DNA of 64,000 nt, from the NCBI GenBank assembly GCA_032622095.1, contig CP136061.1:90433745-90497744 (forward strand). The letters are read 5' to 3'. Shown here one piece after another: positions 1 through 10,813 of this stretch. Under the pieces are notes generated by a model. The model saw only the letters and a program-made list of their open reading frames with translations, did no database searches and was not told where the DNA came from. Each line of letters begins with the position of its first letter. The stretch's first letter is position 1. Origin of the DNA: Siphonodentalium dalli (taxonomy: Eukaryota; Mollusca; Scaphopoda; Gadilida; Siphonodentaliidae). Both the position numbers and the translations under genes were made by a program.

Positions 1-34
1 GATCAGAATATAAAAAGAGACGAAACACAAGAAC

Positions 35-403
35 GTGGCTACACAAGGACGTGGCTACATAAGGACGTGGCTACACAAGGACGTGGCTACACAAGGACGT
101 GGCTACACAAGAACGTGGCTACACAAGGACGTGGCTACACAAGGACGTGGCTACAGGACGTGGCTACATAAGGACGTGGCTACACAAGGACGTGGCTACA
201 TAAGACTAAGGACGTGGCTACACAAGGACGTGGCTACACAAGGACGTGGCTACATAAGGACGTGGCTACACAAGGACGTGGCTACACAAGGACGTGGCTA
301 CACAAGGACGTGGCTACATAAGGACGTGGCTACACAAGGACGTGGCTACACAAGGGCGTGGCTACATAGTGGCTACACAAGGACGTGGCTACATAAGGAT
401 ATA
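35..403. repeat. 16-bp minisatellite
   Basis: Units of the form ACACAAGGACGTGGCT repeat about 23 times with few changes (TACATAAGG and AAGAACG variants). The open frame through it exists only because three 16-bp units make 48 bases without a stop, so it is not treated as coding. The same GGACGTGGCTAC words reappear inside the 120-bp repeat at 783-1515, so the two arrays share an origin. Confidence 0.95.
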
Positions 404-417
404 TATATAGAAAACAC

Positions 418-1711
418 TTAAAGATGCATCATCCGAATTAACGCTCCCAAATTACTATTTCTTTGTCTTCGGAGGGTAATTTTTTTTTTATTCCAGTCGA
501 GGAACCCACACACCAAAGTTCAGAGTGATCAGATATCGATTTTTTAAATTTGTTATACTTATTTGTGGCCTGGAAAAAAGTCGTCAAGGCGACGGTCTCG
601 GACAGAATTGCGGATGAATAAGGGTAGCTCTAAAATCAAGAGGTAATACGGTCAAATTTAGTAATAATGCGGCCATATTTCGTTGAACAACATGTTGATA
701 AATAACACGTTTTGGGCAATTTTATATTATATAGTTGACAGTGGTTAGCATTATTTTGTTGTAATTAACCGATTCTGATAACAGTGGTAAAGGTGGTGGT
801 GGGATCAGAATCTTCAAAGAAACGGGGACACAAGGACGTGACTATATATATAGATTGGTATATAGAATACATCTAACACATATGTGTAGATATGAGGTCT
901 TAGTGGTGAAGGTGGTGGTGGGATCAGAAAAGAGACGGGGAAACAAGGACGTGGCTATACACACAGATATATATATAGAATACATTTAACATGTGATGTA
1001 GATAGGTGGTCTTAGTGGTAAATGTGGTGGTGGTGGTGGGAACAGAATCTCAAAAGAGGGGTGGCCACAAGGAGTTGGCTACATAAAGATAGATATTATA
1101 GCATACATTTAACACGTGGGTGTAGATATGTTGTCTTGGTGGTAAATGTGGTGGTGGTGGTGGTGGGAACAGAATCTCCAAAGAGACGGGGGGCACATGA
1201 ACGTGGCTACATACAGATAGCACACATTTAACATGTGGGTGTAGATATGTGGTCTTAGGATAAATGTGGTGGTGGTGGTGGTGGTGGTGGTGGGAACAGA
1301 ATCTCCAAAGAGACGGGGATACAAGGACGCGGCTACATACATATAGATATATAGCACACATTTAACATGTGGGTTATAGATAGGTGGTCTTAGGGTAAAT
1401 GTGGTGGTGGTGGTGGTGGTGGTGGTGGGAACAGAATCTCCAAAGAGACGGGGATACAATAAGGACGCGGCTACATAAATATAGATATACAGAATATATT
1501 AACATGTGGGTGTCAGAGACCGTCGGTTTGACAACTTTTTTTCTAGGCTACAAATAAGTACACATCTCGAGAAATAACAAATTTCAAAAATCGATATCTG
1601 ATCACTCTGAGCTTTGACGGGTGGGTTCCTCGACTCAAATCAATTATTGTTTACCCCCGAAGGCAAAGAAATAGTAATTTGGGAGCGTTAATTCGGATTA
1701 TATACCTTTAA
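418..1711. mobile_element. TTAA-flanked inverted-repeat element, family 1 (expanded copy)
   Basis: Both ends are TTAA, followed by about 165 bp of imperfect inverted repeat (418-580 against 1545-1711) that includes a GGAGCGTTAATTCGGAT word. The interior is swollen by a tandem array. Related copies lie at 6466-6893, 7129-7330 and 8496-8970, with ends reading TTAAAGGTACTCAATCCGA or TTAAAGATGCATCATCCGA. There is no coding capacity, so it is a non-autonomous element. TTAA targets are typical of the piggyBac superfamily; that assignment is inferred from the target alone. Confidence 0.75.
783..1515. repeat. about 120-bp tandem repeat inside the TTAA element
   Basis: About six units each contain a GGTGGTGGTGGG tract, an AACAGAATCTCCAAAGAGACG word, a GGACGTGGCTACAT word and an ACATTTAACATGTGGGTGTA word. 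The GGT tract grows from unit to unit. Frames in this array reading as poly-His or poly-Trp are repeat artefacts. Confidence 0.9.
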
Positions 1712-2344
1712 GAGCTGACTTTCAAATAGGAAACAACTTGGGAGCATGCATGGGGCCCATCGGTTCGCCACGTCCCTATGCAACATATGCCTAGTACCTA
1801 CAATCCTCAGACATAATTGGCCCCGGACCAGATATATTTTATTTCGAACCAGAAATAAACCACAGACAACATTTAATTTCATGCCATGCGCCTGTTAATT
1901 CGTAATGATTTGGGTTTCTTAGCCATGTAGTAACAATGGTGTAAATATGAGTAGAACCGACAACAAACGCACCCTGTATGCTGGAGGTTATACCGGAGAA
2001 ACTATAGCTTCGATGAAAAAATAAAATAAACAGTGATACAGCACATCTACGCATGGGGCCAGAGGGATGGGCATATGGGACAGCTTACTCACCACAGGGG
2101 GGGGGGGTGCCATTTTATACTACATTGAATTGCAAAAAAAAAACCACAACAACTTAATATCAAGAGTAACAGAACATTTGTAATGGCACGAAAGAAAAGA
2201 ATATAAATTTTTATAGAAAAAAAATGTAGTTCATCGAAAGTGTTTTTAAGGTACGGATGGAGAAGGCGATGCATATTGCGGTTAAAATGGTCATATCCGT
2301 TATAACCGCCATAAAACAGAAATAATATTAAAATATAGCCATAT
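1712..2344. other. no gene seen
   Basis: AT-rich sequence with an 11-base G run at about 2097-2107. Short stop-to-stop frames have no recognisable domain or splice context. I see nothing functional here. Confidence 0.6.
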
Positions 2345-2526
2345 AGCTTGTTCTTATACCAATCATAAATATCGCGTAAATAGTATGTTATTGTCAAGTT
2401 CGTACGATGTGTTATGTAAACAAAAGGCGTGTTCTTTAAATTTTTGGCTTTTGTTTACATAACAAAGCGTACGAACTTGACAATAACATACCATTTACGC
2501 GATATTTATGATTGGTATGAGAACAA
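2345..2526. repeat. palindrome with about 80-bp arms
   Basis: The left arm (2345-2428) and right arm (2446-2526) are inverted copies, including CATAAATATCGCGTAAAT and its complement, around a loop of about 20 bases. This is a MITE-like or cruciform-forming repeat with no coding capacity. Confidence 0.9.
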
Positions 2527-2534
2527 AACAGAGA

Positions 2535-2670
2535 CGCTAGGTGATTACTGAATATTAGTTAAAAGAGTGGGTGACTACTGAATGCCAGTTAACATGGGGT
2601 GAATACTGCCCACTAGTTTACAGAGGGGTGAGTACTAGTTTACAGAGGGGTGAATATTGAATACTAGTTA
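2535..2670. repeat. degenerate 33-40-bp direct repeat
   Basis: Four loose copies of a unit containing GGGTGAATACTG and ACTAGTTTACAGAGG follow each other directly. A short minisatellite. Confidence 0.7.
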
Positions 2671-2950
2671 AGAAAATATGCGATGAAGGACATAAATTTC
2701 ATAACTTTTCTCAATAGTAAATCATTCTGACAAACTGTTCCACATTAAGAGAAAACGTTCTGTTATCTATTTTCCGACACAGTGATGACCAGATGCGACG
2801 CCGTTGATCGTTGAGGCAGTGAACGCCTATCACGGGCAATTTGGTCGCCATCAAAGTCGCGTTCCCGCTTTTTATTTGAACCATTTAGTGACGATGAGTT
2901 TTCGATGACCTCACTTTAAATCTCGTCGAGTAAGATTTAACTCAACAAGG

Positions 2951-3467
2951 CAGTACTTATGGAATCCTATTAGGGCCACTTCCTAATGGCGCTTTCGGCG
3001 CGCGCCGAAAGCGACAAAAAGTGCGCCATTAGTAACGCGCCGAAAGCGACAAAAAGTGCGCCGAAAGCGACAAAAAGTGCACCGTTACGGCGCACTTTTT
3101 GTCGCTTTCGGAGCTTTCGGCGCGCGCCGAAACATACCCTAATGGCGCACTTTTTGTCGCTTCCGGCGGGCGCCATTAGGGAGTGGTCCTAATAGTATGC
3201 CATTAGTAACGCGCCGAAAGCCGTTACGGCGCACATTTTGTCGCTTTCGGCGCGCCGAAACATGCGCTAATATCGCACATTTTGTCGCTTTCGGCGCGCG
3301 CCGAAAGCGCCGAAAGCGACAAAAAGTGCACCGAAAGCGACAAAAATAGTGCGCCGTAACGGCGCATATTTTGTCGCTTTCGGCGCGTTACTAATGGCGC
3401 ACTTTTTGTCGAAAGCCGAAAGCGCCATTAGGAAATGGCCCTAATAGGATTCCATAAGTACTCAACA
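2951..3467. mobile_element. GC-rich MITE with about 45-bp terminal inverted repeats
   Basis: The ends read AGTACTTATGGAATCCTATT and its complement, and the outer 45 bases mirror each other (2951-2996 against 3422-3467). The interior is a maze of inverted GCGCCGAAAGCGACAAAAAG blocks that can fold into several nested hairpins. Composition is clearly more GC-rich than the flanks. Open frames here are repeats of that block and are not genes. Confidence 0.85.
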
Positions 3468-6465
3468 GCTGCGCAGTTATGGCCCCTAGCAACGTTGAGT
3501 AAAACGTTGAGTAAACTATTTCTACTCAACGAGTTGAGCAAAATTTTTCTCAACACCTGAAAATGAAATCGCTCAACAACCGATTGATTTTGCTCAACAG
3601 TTGACTGAACATTTTCTCAGTTAAGAAAAGGAGTTGGCTAGGAATATGTGTTGTTAGAATTCTCGAAACTAAACTGGATGATATATCCAGAATCAGCTAA
3701 TTAGATTTGGAAATATCTGGAAATTTATGAAATTCCTGATATAATATCCGAAAATGGTCTGTTGGAAGATATTAAATTATTTTGCGATATATTTGATTCA
3801 TATATGTCTGGATTATGTGTGGTGTCCATGAAATTAGAACACCGGCCTCAAAATGTTTACTTTTAATGAGGCGATGAAGTTATGAAGTTCCGACATACCT
3901 ATCGGCCATCTCCTCCCATCTCAATGTTGCATTTATAGATCCAAAAATGATGTTGAAACGTAGATTAAACATCTTGAAATGACTACCATTATATATATAC
4001 AGTGTTTTAAATAGAGTTATTGTTCTTAAAACTGTTGATCCACGTGTTGATTAAATGGTTTAGAGCGCAATCCCATTGTTGCAATCGTTCCCTGATTTTT
4101 GGTAAAGCACACCAATTCCCAAGGCTGTCGAAGGAATAGTTCAGTGTTTATCCCATTGTTAGGCACAGGCAACTCATAACAGACAAATCGCACGGGCGCT
4201 TCAATGTGGGAGCAGTCCGGGTTGTTTCGGACATATCTATTCACATTCAACGGCGATTAGTTTATGTTAATCACGTTGTTGGGCGTGGATGGCCGGCTAT
4301 TGTGTCCAATCGCGACCAGCGCACGAATTGTACGTCGTGGTCAAAACATGCTCAACGGCACATTTCCAGTTGATTGCATTATGTGGGATCAATTGTGCTC
4401 TATAAGTCGGTCAGAGCACGCGAATAGTTCTTTACCAGAATAAATCTCGTCTTCGACTCAATTGATTCTGGTAAAGAACAATTCTTGTGCTCTAACCTTT
4501 ACTTGTCATTGTTGAGTACTCGTTACTCAAACCTTGAATACAAACCGCAAATTATCACTCAAAGTGTTGAGTAGAGATTTTACTCATTTTAGTCAACAAG
4601 ATTTTCAGTGCTCTCTTTTGACTCGACATTAATTTTACGGCGAAAAATATATAGGCCTACATGAACGATCTAAATATATATATGGTAATTGCTAACTCTG
4701 AATTTGCGAAACCTCTCTATCTGTAATAACGATAGACGAAAGTGTTAGAACGACCGGAAACGAAAAATGAAAACATTGCTTGCATTCAAACGTATAATTC
4801 GCTTTCAAAACGACCAACCAGTACCTATTACTAAGTTACTTCTGGGTTCAGTCTTTGAGGTTAGACAATTTAACGCACTTTGATCTGTAGGAGAGATGCT
4901 AGCCGTCTCATTTCTATGTTCTCGTGGTTAACACAGGTGTGAATGTGTTTCCACGCGGTTAATTGTGCCAAAAATACTAAAAGCATTATTTATCCAGCTT
5001 CTCTTTTTAAACACTGAGTGGTTTAAGATTGGATTTCGAAATGCTGATCGACAGAAGGATCGTGTAAGAACAATAAGCTTATAAGCGCTCTTCGTTACCG
5101 GAATTGGTTGAGTAATTTCGCTGCAACGAAACTCTGATTAGATCACTTTCTTACGCCGGAGTTCGAGAGGCATGCTGATGATGTTGCGTATCCATGCGGT
5201 TCCGGTTTAGCGGAATTATGGCGGATTATATTTGACCAAGGACTTATACTCGATTAGAGTACCACGCTGCCATGATATCATCGAGCTGTTGTTCCAGTGA
5301 CGTTTTACTGTTCTCTGTCCACAGAGTGCCACGATGTTGTTGAGACTCGACTTACACACACGAGTTTCTGGATTCGAGTATAACTCTGGAATATATCACC
5401 ACACTGCGGTGTTGCGTCTCCAATTCCAATTTGAATAAATTTCAGCCGATTTGATTGGACCAGAGTCGTTCACAGGCGTCTGTCGAGAGTTCCACTGTGA
5501 TGTGTAGAGACTGAACTTCCGATTTGAACAAAACTCAACTGCGGATTTGATTTGACCAGTGACACATATATTATAACTATATATGCATGCTGGCTGCATG
5601 TCTCCGGCAACGTTTTTTTTTGGCTGACAAGTGACTTGAACAGGAGTCAATCGGGTCGAATGTCCGCTTATTGTGGAGTCTCCATGATTCTGGTTTGAAT
5701 AGAGCTCAACTGATATCTCGATCCGAATTCAGACTGATCTGATCAATATCATAGGATCGTTCTTCAGACCACATGAAATGGCGCGACAAATGTACATGAT
5801 GTCTGTGATACGATATTTCAAGTCCCTGGAAAAATGCCGCGAAGACGCCATGGTGAGTTAATATTTATTACACACCTCTCGCTCCCGATGCGCAGCAGTA
5901 CTATGCAGAGATCATTCTGATGACGCTCCATCAACCTACATACATGTATACATGCATGTTAACAATGAAACACGTGTAGTTATGCTTATTATATACATGC
6001 CATGTTCACATACAATTATTTATTAATTATTGTTTTATTATGCATTGTATTCTTAGCATACTGCTTTTATTGGTGTTTATGAAACAAATCTTACTTTATC
6101 ATCTTATACGGCAATAATATATAGAGCCTAAAAGTGCATGTGACCTGTCAGCAGGGACGTGTCGATAGGAGTGGCAGCGGCGTGATGGTTGAGTTGGAAA
6201 TTTAATGCCTGTCACAGCATAAATTGGAAATTTCAGACAGAAATCATGTTTAAATTTTTTATTTTTTTTACAAACAGTCGAAATTTTCCCCTCTTCCGGT
6301 CTAATGTTTAAACCGAATTGCCACCAGTTAGACAATTTCCTACTATGGGTTTTAGGGTGGAAAGCACTCTTAGAATCCGTGAATTAAAAAAATACATGCT
6401 TATACAAGGTTTATTTAGGCACATACAGGATTTGTTATGTCCTGATTATGTGATGCTGCTTTTAT
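3468..6465. other. 3-kb stretch without a recognisable gene
   Basis: ACTCAAC and GTTGAGTA words recur at 3495-3610 and 4500-4590. A hairpin with a TCTTTACCAGAAT stem lies at about 4395-4496. A degenerate repeat with words like TTTGAATAAA..CAACTG..GATTTGA spans about 5190-5720. A strong splice-donor-like GTGAGT follows a short open stretch at 5853, but no gene could be built from it. Confidence 0.6.
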
Positions 6466-6893
6466 TTAAAGGTACTCAATCCGACACAGACGGGGGTAAA
6501 ACATATTTGATTCGAGTCGATGAACCCACCCATCAAACTCAGAATATCGATTTTTGAAGTTTGTTATTTCTCGAGATGTGTAATAATATGTGACCCAGAA
6601 ACACGTGGTCAAACGGAGGGTCTTCAAACAAAATTGCGGATGAAGGTGGATAACTCTAAAATTAAGTGGTAATACTGTCAAATTCGTGATACTTTAGTGA
6701 TTTTGTTGAATAAAATGTTGATAAATAACAAGTTTTTGGAAATTTGATACCATAGTTGACAGTGGTTAGCATTATTTTGTTGCAATAAATCGATTCTGAT
6801 AACTAAAGTGTATTTTGAAGAAAAGGTTGTTGTTGTTGTTGTTGTTATATCTTGATGGTATGGGCACCGGCTGATCAGATTGAGTACCTTTAC
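6466..6893. mobile_element. TTAA-flanked element, family 1
   Basis: The left end is TTAAAGGTACTCAATCCGA and the right end is the complement of a matching GTACTCAATC word, with the last TTAA degraded. It contains a GTT trinucleotide run near 6827-6846. It matches 8496-8970 in reverse orientation over most of its length. Non-coding. Confidence 0.75.
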
Positions 6894-7128
6894 AGTTTCC
6901 ATTTCATGGTTGAGACGAACGTCATGTACGCCATGTGACGCCAACGGGATGCGTATGGAACATACGATTTGTCAATATAGAACAACAGTAACACTGTATT
7001 CTATATATATATATAGGAACAAGCATGTGGTAAAAGACAAACGCATCATAACACATGCATGATACAACAATCCCTGGACTGTTAAAACAATATTGTAAAT
7101 CTACGGCATGCAGTGGAGAGGGAATCAT
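6894..7128. other. spacer between repeats
   Basis: No gene or repeat recognised apart from a short TATATATA run near 7003-7013. Confidence 0.5.
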
Positions 7129-7330
7129 TTAAAGGTACTCAATCCGATCAGACGCTCCTAAATTACTATTTCTTTGGCTTCGGGAGTAAAAAATACTCGA
7201 TTCGAGTCGTGGAACCCACCCATCAATGTTCAGAGTGATCAGATATCGATTTTTGAAGTTATTATTGTTATTTCTCGAGATGTGTAATAATATGTGGCCC
7301 AGAAACACGTGGTCAGACGGATTTTAGCGA
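7129..7330. mobile_element. truncated TTAA element, family 1
   Basis: Starts with TTAAAGGTACTCAATCCGA and carries the family's CGATTTTTGAAGTT..TTTCTCGAGATGTGTAA interior. The matching right end is missing after about 7330. Confidence 0.7.
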
Positions 7331-7664
7331 ATATTGGATATGTTATATACGATGGTCTCCTCTTTCCAAATTTAGCTTGTTAAGATTTTTTTCCGGGTAG
7401 GCCCCATATTTCAAACCCGACAGAATACCCCAACAACATATAATTGATTTACCATACCTACATGTACCGTTACTTTCTAAAAATTACGGCAATTATACAA
7501 CCGTCATATATATGAGCATTAGTCCTTTCGCAGATCACGATCATTGTTCTGTAAAATGACGAACAAAGTGCTGTATATATACATATGCAGACAGTTAGTT
7601 GTATTTTTCCGGACCGATCAGCTGACAGACAGTACGAGTGGCGTGTGATAAACACAGAACGACA
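7331..7664. other. no gene seen
   Basis: AT-rich sequence without a supported feature. Confidence 0.5.
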
Positions 7665-7794
7665 CGTGTGTTAATGGGTTTAATTGTCGGTACGACATTT
7701 GTGCCATCGCGGAGGAAAGAATTCGAGGCTGTGTCTCTCGTTCTATCCTTCTGTGATGGCACTTATGCAGTACCAACAAACCCATCAACACACG
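7665..7794. repeat. 130-bp hairpin MITE
   Basis: CGTGTGTTAATGGG at 7665 is answered by CCCATCAACACACG ending at 7794. The two 60-bp arms pair along nearly their whole length around a short loop. No coding content. Confidence 0.85.
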
Positions 7795-7818
7795 CACGAG
7801 TGTCGCTATGTGTATATG

Positions 7819-8034
7819 TACAGTAATGCCCAAAGTAATTGACCACTTAACCACAGCAGAATTATGGGTAATTTTTCAGGATTTAGTCGGAAATATGGCT
7901 TGTTGCCATTCATCGGAAAGCTCTCGGCAAGAGCTTTCCGATGAATGGCAACAAGCTATATTTCCGACTAAATCCTGAAAAATTACCCATAATTCTGCTG
8001 TGTTAAGTGGCCAATTACTTTGGGCATTACTGTA
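7819..8034. mobile_element. TA-flanked hairpin MITE (family E), full length
   Basis: Ends read TA-CAGTAATGCCC and GGGCATTACTG-TA. The whole 216 bp folds into one near-perfect hairpin with the tip at AGCTCTCGGC. The TA flanks and CAGT ends suggest mobilisation by a Tc1/mariner-type transposase; this is inferred because no transposase is present. About 17 further copies occur downstream. Confidence 0.9.
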
Positions 8035-8495
8035 TACTTCCCCATGCAGCAAGCAGCTAGATAAATCAGACTGACCTGACCATAATACATCGATACCTAA
8101 GCAGCTGTTGTGTTGGAATGCATATACCTCTAGATTTCCAATTTTCCAGTTATATGGGGTTATCGTCACCCGGTTGTTTTATATGGTGAAGAATTACTAC
8201 CATAATTATAAAGAATGCTCTTTTCATCTTAGCTCACTGTGACATAAAGCCTGTGTTAATTAAGTCAAGTGCCACATACTTCATCACGAAACATATCATA
8301 AACGCCCCAGGTTGACCTCCCTAATATTTGGCAATAGGTACATAGATGAAGGTAAATATAGACCCAAGAGTCTACCAAGACTAGATCTGGAGTGTTTAAC
8401 CCATATGAATCCATTTGTTGCATTGGCATGTGGATAAAGGTTTATGAATATAGAACTAGCCAGTGTGTGACAAACTATATATTGAGCTCTATACA
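8035..8495. other. no gene seen
   Basis: No repeat family or coding signal recognised. Confidence 0.5.
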
Positions 8496-8970
8496 TTAAA
8501 GGTACTCAATCCGATTTGATGGTCCCCATATCATGATTACAACAACAACAACAACAACAACATTTGTTAAAATACCGCTTCAGATCAGAATCGAGTAATT
8601 GCCCAAAAAATAAAGCTAACCACAGTCAACTATAGTATAAAATTGCCCAAAACCTGTTATTTATCAACATGTTGTTCAACGAAATTTTGTCGGTTTGTCA
8701 AATATCTGACACAAAAAATAGCTACTTGATTTTAGAGTTATTCATCTTCGTCCGCAATTTTGTCCGATGCCGCCATCTTCTCATCGGCTGTTTACTGTGC
8801 CACTTAAAATTATCGATGGTGAAAAAAATATAGATTTTAAACATCAATATCTGATCACTCTGAGCTTTGATGTTGGGTGGATTCCTCGACTCGAATAAAA
8901 TATTTTTACCCTCGATCGAAACCAAGGAAATAGTAATTTGCGAGCGTTAATTCGGATGATGCATCTTTAA
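8496..8970. mobile_element. TTAA-flanked element, family 1 (compact full copy)
   Basis: TTAA at 8496-8499 and 8967-8970. The left end is AAGGTACTCAATCCGA; the right end carries the GCGTTAATTCGGATGATGC word also seen at the left end of the 418-1711 copy. A CAA trinucleotide run lies near 8541-8562. At 475 bp it is the clearest unexpanded member. Confidence 0.8.
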
Positions 8971-8980
8971 AGGCATCGAA

Positions 8981-9180
8981 TTAAAGTGATATGAAACACT
9001 CCAATATAGGGGTTCTGTTGAGGTGCTCACATCGAAGAATTATGATCCATGTTGTTATTTCGGAATATTTTACTGCATATTGATTAGAAGATGTCAATAG
9101 CGAATAATCTAACTGAAAGTAGTCATTTTCATAACGGTTATGTCAAAATACATATTGTTGTCCCACAATTGATGATAACC
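8981..9180. mobile_element. partial TTAA element, family G
   Basis: Begins TTAAAGTGATATGAAACACTCC, like 45080-45455 and 49570-49922, and keeps a diverged AATAATCTAACTGAAAGTAGT word. The right end is not recognised. Confidence 0.55.
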
Positions 9181-9327
9181 CGCCTGTTTGGCCCCCAGAT
9201 CAGGAACGATAACTCTATCCGACCTATATGCAGTACATGGAGGGTGACCTATATTCTCCGCCCACGCGTCGGTCTATTTGTATGCCGGTTGTGCATGTCC
9301 GGACATGACCCGTTGGTTATATCCAAT
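9150..9327. repeat. outer, diverged part of the large inverted repeat (left)
   Basis: Matches the complement of 15780-15985 in blocks such as GGAACGATAACTCTAT, ACCTATATTCTCCGCCCACG and ATGTCCGGACATGACCCG, with indels and substitutions. This divergence contrasts with the near-identical inner arms. Confidence 0.8.
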
Positions 9328-9351
9328 GGGATAATGTTAAAGTGACACTCG

Positions 9352-9602
9352 CAATGAAAACTTCAAAAAATTCAAAACTTCAAAAATTTCAAAAACTTCA
9401 AAAAGTTCAAAAACTTCAAAAAGTTCAAAAAGTTCAAAAAGTTCAAAAACTTCAAAAAGTTCAAAAAGTTCAAAAAGTTCAAAAATTTCAAAAACTTACA
9501 AAATTTCAAAAAGTTCGAAAAACTTCAAAAAAATTCAAAAACTTCAAAAACTTCACAAATTTCACAAATTTCACAAATTTCACAAATTTCAAAAAACTTT
9601 AA
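9352..9602. repeat. TTCAAAAAG/TTCAAAAAC minisatellite (left)
   Basis: A 9-10-bp unit repeated about 25 times, ending in TTCACAAAT units. Mirrored at 15337-15585 with a slightly different copy number. The low-complexity Lys/Gln/Phe frame through it is not a gene. Confidence 0.95.
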
Positions 9603-9634
9603 AAATTAAACAAAATTCAGGATTTAGTCATAAA

Positions 9635-9720
9635 TGTGACCCGCTATATCAAATCCAGTCGGAAGTCGGGATTTTTTTTATCCTGTGCCAATGCATTCTC
9701 TTATATATGCGAGTCGACCA
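9635..9720. mobile_element. half of a family-D hairpin MITE (left)
   Basis: Reads TGTGACCCGC, then TATCAAATCCAGTCGG, then the shared hairpin half from GCCAATGCATTCTC to GAGTCGACCA. It stops exactly at the tip of the hairpin seen whole at 18028-18090, where GCC-rich sequence begins. The other half is the mirror copy at 15228-15313. Confidence 0.85.
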
Positions 9721-9805
9721 GCCACCGCCGCCGGCGGCGGCGGCGGCGGCAACTACATAATCCTATGGCATGCAAAGAAATTGGCGGCGGCGCTGCCGCC
9801 GGCGG
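9721..9805. repeat. GCC-rich inverted segments
   Basis: Short CCGCCGCCGG runs that mirror each other flank a 37-bp AT-containing insert. Mirrored at 15143-15227. Confidence 0.8.
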
Positions 9806-9853
9806 TTCAGGATTTAGTCAAAAATATGGCTTGTTTCCATTCATCGGAAAGCT
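9806..9853. mobile_element. half of a family-E hairpin MITE (left)
   Basis: TTCAGGATTTAGTCAAAAAT..CATTCATCGGAAAGCT is the inner left arm of the family E hairpin (compare 7877-7924). It ends near the hairpin tip, and the virus-like cassette follows. The opposite arm is at 15095-15142. Confidence 0.85.
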
Positions 9854-9942
9854 ATGGGGGTACGGTGGTGAGCGCCACTGAAAAAAGCAAGTGAGCGAGG
9901 GAAAAAAGAGAAAAATAACATGACAAGTAGTACATAGTACAA

Positions 9943-9948
9943 TTTATT
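9943..9948 (-). terminator. poly(A) signal of the left cassette
   Basis: AATAAA on the minus strand (TTTATT on the plus strand) just beyond the stop of the left C2H2 protein. Confidence 0.55.
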
Positions 9949-9955
9949 ATATTAA

Positions 9956-10813
9956 CTATTCACAGTCACTTTCGTCCGAATTGTCATCACTTTCGTCAGA
10001 TGTGTCATTTGTTTCGTCCATGAACTTTTCTAGCAATGGTCTGTACTTTAATATTGACATTTTCACTGCATCACGATCTTCAAAACCATTCTTCATATAT
10101 TTCTCCACTTTATCCATGACACTGTTGTGCAGCGTACCATTGCGCAGCCACATATTCTTTATTATTGTCCAAGCATAAACATTCATAAATAGCCTCATGC
10201 CTTCAGTTTTAAGATCTGTACTTTTAAGGTCCTTGTCAGCTTGTACTTTTGCCTCTTTTTCTGTCGAGCCATTTTCCATATACGTTTCCACGTTATCACT
10301 CCATGCTTCTTGTGCTTTATCTCTACTCTCATCACACAAACTTTTGAAGTATTCATCTTCATTCGATTTAATTTTCTTATTCTGACTATCATCCGTGTCC
10401 TCAGTTAATTTTCGTTTTAACTTATTTTCTTGACACCAGTTTTTTACGTGTCTCTGGACATCATGCTGATCTTCGAACAAAAGCCCACAGTCATTGCAAG
10501 GGTACGACATGTCTTCTCGAATGCCTATGTTTTTATGGTTTTCTTTATTAATTTCATTGATCTCACCAGGTGTCCTTATGTCCTTAGTATAGCCATTATG
10601 TTGACCCTGGGGCACACTATAATTATATGTCATGCACTCCCGTTGACCAGGGAGATCTCTGTCATCATATTTCATCTCATTCCGTTGATCCGGGCTATTG
10701 TTGTCATCATATTTCACCACATTCTGTTCATCTGGGTGCTCGCTGTCCTTATGGAGATTATATTTCACGCCATTCCATTCACCCATATGTTGGTTCGTGT
10801 CCTCTTTTAGCAC
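9956..10813 (-). CDS. acidic C2H2 zinc-finger protein of the virus-like cassette, left copy (285 aa)
   Basis: Identical in sequence to the protein of the right arm (14135-14992). The N-terminal 90 residues are polar and repetitive, with a loose motif around VKYDDNN..DQRNEMKYDD. A single C2H2 finger follows at about residues 105-127 (CNDCGLLF..HDVQRHVKNWC). Next is a basic stretch (KLKRKLTE..KKIKSN) that could be a nuclear localisation signal, then a mostly helical C-terminal half and an acidic tail (TSDESDDNSDESDCE). I do not recognise a catalytic domain. Proteins with a finger followed by a helical segment occur beside similar ATPases in invertebrate virus-like elements, but their role is not known to me; DNA binding is inferred from the finger. 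The start overlaps the ATPase gene by 35 bases, which implies compact polycistronic expression or internal initiation. Confidence 0.85.
   Translation of the reverse strand: MLKEDTNQHMGEWNGVKYNLHKDSEHPDEQNVVKYDDNNSPDQRNEMKYDDRDLPGQRECMTYNYSVPQGQHNGYTKDIRTPGEINEINKENHKNIGIREDMSYPCNDCGLLFEDQHDVQRHVKNWCQENKLKRKLTEDTDDSQNKKIKSNEDEYFKSLCDESRDKAQEAWSDNVETYMENGSTEKEAKVQADKDLKSTDLKTEGMRLFMNVYAWTIIKNMWLRNGTLHNSVMDKVEKYMKNGFEDRDAVKMSILKYRPLLEKFMDETNDTSDESDDNSDESDCE

Noticed and set aside
35..421. Open frame with a 16-residue periodic protein
   Set aside because: It is a translated 16-bp minisatellite; the periodicity is entirely that of the DNA unit.
5779..5852. Possible coding exon followed by a GTGAGT donor
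   Set aside because: Short, with no partner exon and no recognised homology; it lies after a degenerate repeat. A strong donor alone is not enough.
9342..9602. Lys/Gln-rich repeat protein
   Set aside because: Translation of the TTCAAAAAG array. The mirror copy reads differently because unit number changed.
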